Notes under the pieces: model-generated
Told to the model about the DNA's origin: nothing
Seen by the model: the letters and a program-made list of their open reading frames with translations, nothing else
Databases searched by the model: none
Assembly: GCA_030549495.1 (NCBI GenBank)
Contig: JAUIRK010000365.1
Coordinates: forward strand, 1-64,000
Direction: 5' to 3'
DNA: 64,000 bases
Origin: Nectonema munidae
Taxonomy: Eukaryota; Nematomorpha; Nectonematoida; Nectonematidae
Part shown: positions 61,801 to 64,000 of the stretch, piece after piece
How the letters are laid out: every line of letters begins with the position of its first letter
How positions within the stretch are numbered: the first letter of the stretch is position 1
Program-made: the position numbers and the translations under genes

Positions 61801-63350
61801 TTAGGGTAAAGCTCATTGAGCAAGATAAGCAGGCGATTAGTTTTCAAAAATCTTGGCCTAAAAAGATCATCCTACTTCAAAATTTATTTTCTAAAACGTT
61901 TTTTTGATAAGGATTTAAACATTTTTCTGTTTTCTTTAGATCACTCCATTCCCTTCGATTTCTCAAAAATGGGTAATCGAAGTCATCTCGAAAGGAGCGA
62001 AGATAAAGCATACTCCTTAAATGAGGAAAAAGCTCAAAATGAAGCACACGATCCCACTATTAGTGAATGTAGAAGTGATAGCATGAAATGCAATGGGGAA
62101 GAGGATGCATACGATTATGAGCGACTATGTAGCAGTGAAGAGAAAAAGGTACGACGTAAAAAATTGTCTGAAATCGTTGAAAACGACATTCGACTTCCCT
62201 TGGAGAAGGGATGGATCAGACAAACATTTATCAAAGGCGTAAGCTACTCTTATTTTTTCGTTCTCTCGATGTTTTATTTCTAATGGGACACCTATGTCCC
62301 ATAAAGTGAAAATTGACTACTTAACTCATTGAAAATGATAAGCCCCAGAATTAGTTTTCAAGAACCTAGACCAGGGATTGGCACATTCTATACTCCAAAA
62401 TGGCGCCTTGATGACTTTCCTTGTAAAAAAATACTTTTTTTTTGATATCTTTGATACCAAGAAAACCCAAGGCTAATAAAACCCATTTTCGGCAGTTTTT
62501 ACATTTTAAATAAAAATTAATTTTTTGAAATATAAAAATTGGAAATTTTCTAAGATTTATCTGTAATAATTTTAGGATCTAAAATTGAGTAAGAATAAGA
62601 ATTTTTGCCCCATCATTATTAGATAGCAGGCGCATACCCTATAAAAGATTGACCACCCCTGAGTACAGACATGTTGAACCTAGGGTTACATTGTCATGCA
62701 CTTCATATTTTGGCTTCGCCAAAAACTAACATATAAATTAAATAAATATGCAAAATTCATGAAATGAAATGAATAGAATAGGGTGGCATGGCAGGTTGGT
62801 TGAGATGATGGACTCAGCACAGAAGCCTCTGGGTACGATTCTTCATCAATACCAATTTGTCCATAGTTTGACATAAGCGGTACATCAGTGCCTGCCTGAT
62901 GTCAATGAAAACACACCCACGGTACCTTTACGGTACCTTTTAGAGCTTTTAAAAAATTAAATAATAACAAAGAAGTATGGTGGCATGTAATTAAAGTTAA
63001 ATTTAACATCCTAAACATTTATCATAGTTTTATCTGTATACCTCTCCTTTTTATACAAAAAAAAAGCATCTTTCGAGGTAGCAGTTGATATCTTCTATTT
63101 GTATGCACGCTTATAAAATGTTAACTTTTTTTTACCTTAATTTTAACAGCTGAGCTTGAGTGGACCAAAAGGACAAGTCACTTACTTTTCGCCAACCGGA
63201 AAAAAATTAAGAACATATCCTGAAGTTGAAAAGTACATAGAGAATAATAAAAGTTGTGAAGTAAATCCTCTCTCCCGAAAACACTTTTCTTTCAGTTCTA
63301 AAGTCATCGTTGGACGATTTGTTGAGATGTCATCACAGAATGGCAATAAA
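43761..63350 (+). CDS. BAZ2: BAZ2/toutatis-like chromatin-remodelling subunit, 5' part (exons 1-9, TAM/MBD domain)
   Basis: Nine exons joined with consistent phases give 1386 nt (462 codons) from the ATG at 43761; an in-frame TGA at 43752 supports that start. Residues 1-295 are low-complexity, rich in Ser, Asn, Pro and hydrophobic patches, as in BAZ2 N-termini. An acidic then basic stretch (about 345-375) precedes the TAM/MBD-type domain at about 379-450, with LPLEKGW, GPKGQVTYFSPTGKKL, YPEVEKYI and the trailing LSRKHFSFSSKVIVGRF. That trailing motif closely matches BAZ2A/BAZ2B (SRDNFSFSAKIRVGDF) and separates it from MBD1-6. BAZ2 proteins are the large subunits of ISWI-type nucleosome-remodelling complexes (NoRC for TIP5/BAZ2A); their TAM domain binds nucleic acid rather than methyl-CpG specifically. 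The DDT, PHD and bromodomain regions would lie past 64000. Family assignment is firm; the exact joins of the low-complexity exons are inferred from splice signals and phase. Confidence 0.8.
44327..44568 (-). mobile_element. TTAA-type MITE, subfamily D, interrupted by another subfamily D copy
   Basis: The outer copy is split. Its left part 44327-44393 (TTAACTCTTTGATGACTATC) and right part 44508-44568 (CATTGGAAAAGAAGGCACAT to AAGGGTTTA) together make one element. The middle (44394-44507) is a separate member of the same subfamily. Confidence 0.75.
44394..44507 (+). mobile_element. TTAA-type MITE, subfamily D, nested copy
   Basis: It runs from TTAACTCTTTGAGGATCAGA to ACTGGTCCTCAAAGGGTATAA and sits inside the older subfamily D copy in intron 1. 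Confidence 0.78.
45400..46545 (-). pseudogene. piggyBac-type transposase remnant in intron 1 of the BAZ2-like gene
   Basis: The minus strand of 46222-45896 reads LRKLIGIILLTVYNLRPRER, YWKKDDDICCEIVSRQMSRN and FEEIKPYIHFDNN, the N-terminal part of the piggyBac DDE domain. Further on, 45817-45614 has GLRGNVVLHLL and VFFFDN, and 45609-45400 has VQWRNNKVVLIGSNYLTVNP, RFNRKIMKKAEISQP and YNIGIGGV. The segments keep family order. At least two frameshifts lie between them and stops occur upstream of 46222. The cysteine-rich C-terminus was not found, and neither were TTAA-flanked ends. It opposes the direction of the host gene. Confidence 0.88.
46851..47124. mobile_element. hAT MITE (274 bp) in intron 1 of the BAZ2-like gene
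   Basis: The left end is CAGGGATGTGTTTCAAG and the right end CTTTGAGAAGCACTG type (TTTGAGAAGCACTG to 47124). Flanking octamers CCTTAGAG and CTTTAGAG agree at 7 of 8. It ends about 225 bp before exon 2. Confidence 0.8.
47351..47491 (+). CDS. BAZ2: BAZ2-like gene, exon 2
   Basis: The acceptor CTTTATTTAG ends at 47350 and the strong donor CTTG|GTAAGT follows 47491. Only the frame entered in phase 1 is open. It reads DQNQASVFSSLLSPQNGNSS and ends with a Pro/Leu/Met-rich patch (FPFLPGLQMPL), resembling the Ser/Asn-rich stretch around a PPLLGIPPLF patch in BAZ2B N-termini. Codons 21-67; it leaves in phase 1, which matches exon 3. Confidence 0.68.
47705..48111. mobile_element. Inverted-repeat element with 21-bp subterminal tandem repeats (intron 2)
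   Basis: TTTTAGTTCTATTTTATCTT (47705-47743) is matched in reverse by the end of 48073-48111. The right side has four or five units of about 21 bp of the form AATAGAATTGCAAAAAGAC. Similar end sequence appears at 42890-42920 and 57976-58000. It appears to split a TTAA-type MITE (left half about 47636-47704, right half about 48112-48179). Confidence 0.6.
48329..48443 (-). mobile_element. TTAA-bounded MITE, subfamily E (intron 2)
   Basis: It runs from TTAACCATTTCAGGAATTTG to TGTGCCTGAAAGTGTTAA with GGGACACTGCTGTCCC just inside the right end. Confidence 0.72.
49622..49897 (+). CDS. BAZ2: BAZ2-like gene, exon 3
   Basis: This 276-nt exon begins after CTGTTTAG and is noticeably richer in G+C than its flanks. 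Its open frame covers codons 68-159, with FSDQARLLATSTLSSEFFA followed by a Pro/His/Phe-rich tail (HLFPHPSMQLPFPKMPPIF). The likely donor A|GTATTA at 49898 gives phase 1, as needed by exon 4. That donor is weak at +4 to +6, but exon 5 uses the same hexamer. The reading frame stays open past it to 49929, so read-through would end the protein a few codons later. Confidence 0.68.
49953..50074 (+). CDS. BAZ2: BAZ2-like gene, exon 4
   Basis: It begins after ATTTTCTGTAG, leaving an intron of only 55 nt upstream, and ends at CAA|GTAATA. Only one of the three frames is open: codons 160-200, Ser/Asn/Gln-rich, with SLDQTSLSSNGRSQERF and SHCSNNSEESCQSFQ. It enters in phase 1 and leaves in phase 0. No domain is recognised. 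Confidence 0.68.
50188..50305 (-). mobile_element. TTAA-type MITE, subfamily D/E, worn (intron 4)
   Basis: In reverse it shows the family order: CCATTTGAGGCCCATTGTGA, TCCGTGTCCCAAGAAATAAA and AAAAGAAACGAGAGC. The borders have drifted. Confidence 0.5.
51681..51804 (+). CDS. BAZ2: BAZ2-like gene, exon 5 (probable)
   Basis: It follows the acceptor TTTTTTAATTAG. The phase-0 frame reads GAMCKNWSNYSHSSFSNDDK and continues Asn/Ser-rich to the donor CCA|GTATTA at 51805, leaving in phase 1. This is the only exon found that converts exon 4's phase 0 to the phase 1 required by exon 6. The frame remains open to 51884, so the exact 3' end is uncertain. Confidence 0.55.
51909..52038 (-). mobile_element. 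TTAA-type MITE, subfamily B (intron 5)
   Basis: Reverse copy with CGACATATGTCGAC, ATCGTCTGCGTTTATTAATG and TGGTCGTTAACGGATTAA. It lies 104 bp after exon 5. Confidence 0.78.
52923..53061 (-). mobile_element. TTAA-bounded MITE, subfamily A (intron 5)
   Basis: Fourth near-identical subfamily A copy, reverse orientation, within intron 5 of the BAZ2-like gene. Both TTAA borders are intact. Confidence 0.85.
53422..53554 (+). mobile_element. TTAA-type MITE, subfamily C (intron 5)
   Basis: Ends TAACCCTTTCGTGACCAGAA and TGGTCACGAAAGGGTAA. It is very close to the 40172 and 32831 copies. Confidence 0.82.
53888..54180 (+). repeat. Dispersed TTCGCG-type repeat, split by a TTAA MITE
   Basis: The left half has TACTGTAAATCAAAAATTCG and TTTTCGCAGCTTCC, and the right half TTTAGTGTATTTCGC and TTACGAAAATTTCATTATTT. 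The subfamily B MITE at 54012-54138 separates them. Confidence 0.55.
54012..54138 (+). mobile_element. TTAA-bounded MITE, subfamily B, nested in a TTCGCG repeat (intron 5)
   Basis: Left end TTAACCCGTTAACGACCAGA and right end GGTCGATAAGGGGTTAA. It splits a dispersed TTCGCG-type repeat whose halves are at 53888-54011 and 54139-54180. Confidence 0.83.
55583..55735 (+). mobile_element. tRNA-derived SINE, family S1 (intron 5)
   Basis: GTGTGAGTAGGGTTGGTTAG, TATTGGTTCAATCCCTCATC and GATGAAAATACCCAATGGTA match S1. It is near full length and lies in the sense direction of the host gene. Confidence 0.72.
56000..58013. other. Intron 5 interior without recognisable features
   Basis: AT-rich. An A/G-rich stretch at 56920-57250 yields a long hydrophobic minus-strand frame with no family features. 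A trace of the 47705 family lies at 57976-58000. Confidence 0.5.
58014..58100 (+). repeat. Dispersed 90-bp repeat, copy 2 (intron 5)
   Basis: TTGTTGTTGTCCCCTAGGTT, ATTATCTCGTTATTAGTGGA and ATCTATCA match copy 1, followed by a looser CAATTTTATTTGAAC. Confidence 0.6.
59010..59122 (+). CDS. BAZ2: BAZ2-like gene, exon 6
   Basis: The acceptor AAATATTTTCAG ends at 59009 and the donor TCT|GTGAGC begins at 59123. One frame gives a basic segment KKRRKPNHSSQAENGSINGA ending in CKKKS (codons 242-279). It resembles a nuclear-localisation patch, and AENGSINGAKN is reminiscent of VNGSINGSN in BAZ2B, although too short to weigh much. Enters in phase 1, leaves in phase 0. Confidence 0.68.
59475..59801. mobile_element. 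hAT-like MITE with GGCCCGCGGGCC block, in intron 6
   Basis: The left end CTGGGGTCACCTAAC and right end TTTAGTGCCTTCTG are imperfect inverted repeats, with GGCCCGCGGGCC near the right end, as in many hAT MITEs. The flanks (CTCTACAT and TTTTACAC) agree at 5 of 8. The surroundings (59430-59474 and 59802-59835) look like two halves of a TTAA-type MITE, comparable with 6990-7063, that this copy interrupted. Confidence 0.6.
60999..61047 (+). CDS. BAZ2: BAZ2-like gene, exon 7 (49-nt microexon)
   Basis: It follows the acceptor TTTTATTTTTTAG. The phase-0 frame reads KAQKLSYDSTLASSSA and ends at the weak donor CAG|GTTCAC. Only that donor leaves phase 1, which is what exon 8 needs. A TTAA-bounded MITE lies 22 bp beyond the exon. 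Phase agreement on both sides is the main support. Confidence 0.5.
61070..61191 (+). mobile_element. TTAA-bounded MITE, subfamily D (intron 7)
   Basis: It runs from TTAACCCTTTGAAGACCAGA through TCGTCTGCCTTCTTTTTCAA to GGTAAAGGTTAA. It begins 22 bp after the exon 7 donor. Confidence 0.78.
61447..61750 (+). repeat. Two spaced copies of a 120-bp repeat in intron 7
   Basis: Units at about 61447-61570 and 61630-61750 share GATTGCCCATTGTATAC or near variants, TATCTGTCAAA, AAGACTATTCTTTCATTGGA and TGTACATTCTTA-type ends. Reverse traces (GGTATTGCATCCAAGAG) lie near 1130 and 1495. Confidence 0.6.
61940..62238 (+). CDS. BAZ2: BAZ2-like gene, exon 8 (acidic linker and first half of TAM domain)
   Basis: The acceptor TTTTCTTTAG and the strong donor GGC|GTAAGC bound 299 nt (codons 296-395). 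The first part is hydrophilic and acidic (NEEKAQNEAHDPTISE, NGEEDAYDYERL), followed by basic KKVRRKK. The TAM domain then opens at NDIRLPLEKGWIRQTFIKG. Family members have the same order, for example PLEYGWQRETRIRNFGG in BAZ2B. The intron falls in the loop right after the first beta strands, in phase 0. Confidence 0.85.
62372..62661. mobile_element. Probable hAT MITE in intron 8
   Basis: CAGGGATTGGCACAT at 62372 and GATTGACCACCCCTG ending at 62661 form hAT-style inverted ends, with GGCGCC and GGCGCA inside them. No clean target duplication is visible. Confidence 0.5.
62781..62942 (+). mobile_element. tRNA-derived SINE, family S2 (intron 8)
   Basis: It starts GGGTGGCATGGCAGGTTGGT, the same as 26269, and has the same TTTGACATAAGCGGTACATC body. 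The tail holds a duplicated GGTACCTTTACGGTACCTTT. Confidence 0.72.
63150..63350 (+). CDS. BAZ2: BAZ2-like gene, exon 9 (second half of TAM domain)
   Basis: The acceptor TTAATTTTAACAG precedes 63150 and the donor AAA|GTAGGT begins at 63351, giving exactly 67 codons (396-462). It reads GPKGQVTYFSPTGKKLRTYP, EVEKYIENN and LSRKHFSFSSKVIVGRF, aligning without gaps to the BAZ2 TAM domain except for a few extra residues after EKYIENN. It leaves in phase 0; no continuing exon is evident before 64000, where a pyrimidine-rich run at the edge could be an acceptor. Confidence 0.9.
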
Positions 63351-64000
63351 GTAGGTTTTTCGCTTTTGATATAAATTTTGTGTAGAAGGCAAAATCTTCT
63401 TTCTATGAACTCGCCACACTTCAAAGCCATGTGAAAAAAACTTCTTGTCTTTCAATGAAATGGCAAATAATAATAGTTTTCTATACTTCAAAGGACAAAT
63501 AACAAATTTTATCTCAGAAAAAGTAATCGAGTTATAAGTAATTTGAATTAAAAGTACTTCCAAATCAAAAAATCGTCTGCACAAGTAAAAAACTGATGAT
63601 GGGACGAAATGGGTGTAAAAATTTTTTTTTATCAAAACCTCAAATGCAAACTTGACTAAATAACCGTTATTGTTTTTGATAAGAGCGCGTACTATCCATT
63701 GAGAATAACGGTTAATGCTCTGGTTAGGAGCCATCAATTGTATGCATGTGGAATGAGTAAGGATGCACCTGTGTGAGGGTATAAGAAGAGCTTCAATAAT
63801 AAATTAGGTACTGTTTTTGTTAATCAAAGCACCTCAAGATATTTGAGCTTTGCTCGTCGCTGTCTCCTGAGTTCATCGGATTCGCCTTGAAGTGTTGATG
63901 ACGTAAGCAATCTGAGGCATTTAGAAGCTAGAAATGAACTTGCAAGGTGAATGTAGTTGATTTCTGAAAAACTAGTTATAGCAGCATTTCTTTTCCTCAC
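63351..64000. other. Start of intron 9, no further exon seen
   Basis: After the GTAGGT donor no open phase-0 exon with an acceptor was found. A T/C-rich run at 63986-64000 could lead into the next acceptor. The minus-strand frame at 63333-63737 overlaps exon 9 and looks accidental. Confidence 0.5.

Noticed and set aside
63333-63737. 134-codon minus-strand frame overlapping exon 9
   Set aside because: It overlaps the well-supported TAM exon on the opposite strand and has no recognisable domain. A chance frame is more likely.

Overview
The window is AT-rich, intron-rich eukaryotic DNA, apparently from an invertebrate animal. An arthropod, perhaps a crustacean, is my inference; the sequence does not prove it. 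It carries short and long GT-AG introns, tRNA-derived SINEs, and many hAT, piggyBac-type, Merlin and pogo/mariner-type DNA transposon relics. I saw no LTR element, LINE, prokaryotic operon or CRISPR array.

One host gene is well supported. On the + strand from about 43.7 kb to the right edge there are nine exons whose phases agree at every junction: 43720-43821, 47351-47491, 49622-49897, 49953-50074, 51681-51804, 59010-59122, 60999-61047, 61940-62238 and 63150-63350. Joined, they encode the first 462 residues of a protein with a Ser/Asn/Pro-rich N-terminus and a TAM/MBD-type domain of the BAZ2 (toutatis, TIP5) chromatin-remodeller type. The rest of the gene (DDT, PHD and bromodomain in the known family) would lie beyond 64000. 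A possible TATA box and 5' leader exon lie at 41.70-41.79 kb.

The left 41 kb holds no host gene I can support and is a layered transposon graveyard. It includes a 2.8-kb hAT element with perfect 8-bp target duplications (3540-6336) and decayed transposase; a second hAT transposase fossil (17.6-18.4 kb); an internally deleted Merlin element (16072-16778); a pogo-like element nested in a hAT-like MITE (10967-12177) and containing a 210-bp hairpin; several hAT MITEs with target duplications; a MULE-like element with a 10-bp duplication (25170-25742); and other inverted-repeat elements of unclear class.

The dominant repeat is a group of about 100-140-bp, TTAA-bounded, near-palindromic miniature elements with CCCATT, CCCGTT or CCCTTT ends. 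At least 23 copies in several subfamilies occur throughout the window, including the host introns. TTAA targets and CCC ends are the piggyBac signature, and intron 1 of the BAZ2-like gene carries a broken piggyBac transposase on the opposite strand. Several insertions sit inside other elements, so relative ages can be read. Three tRNA-derived SINE families are also present, one copy with a perfect 14-bp target duplication.
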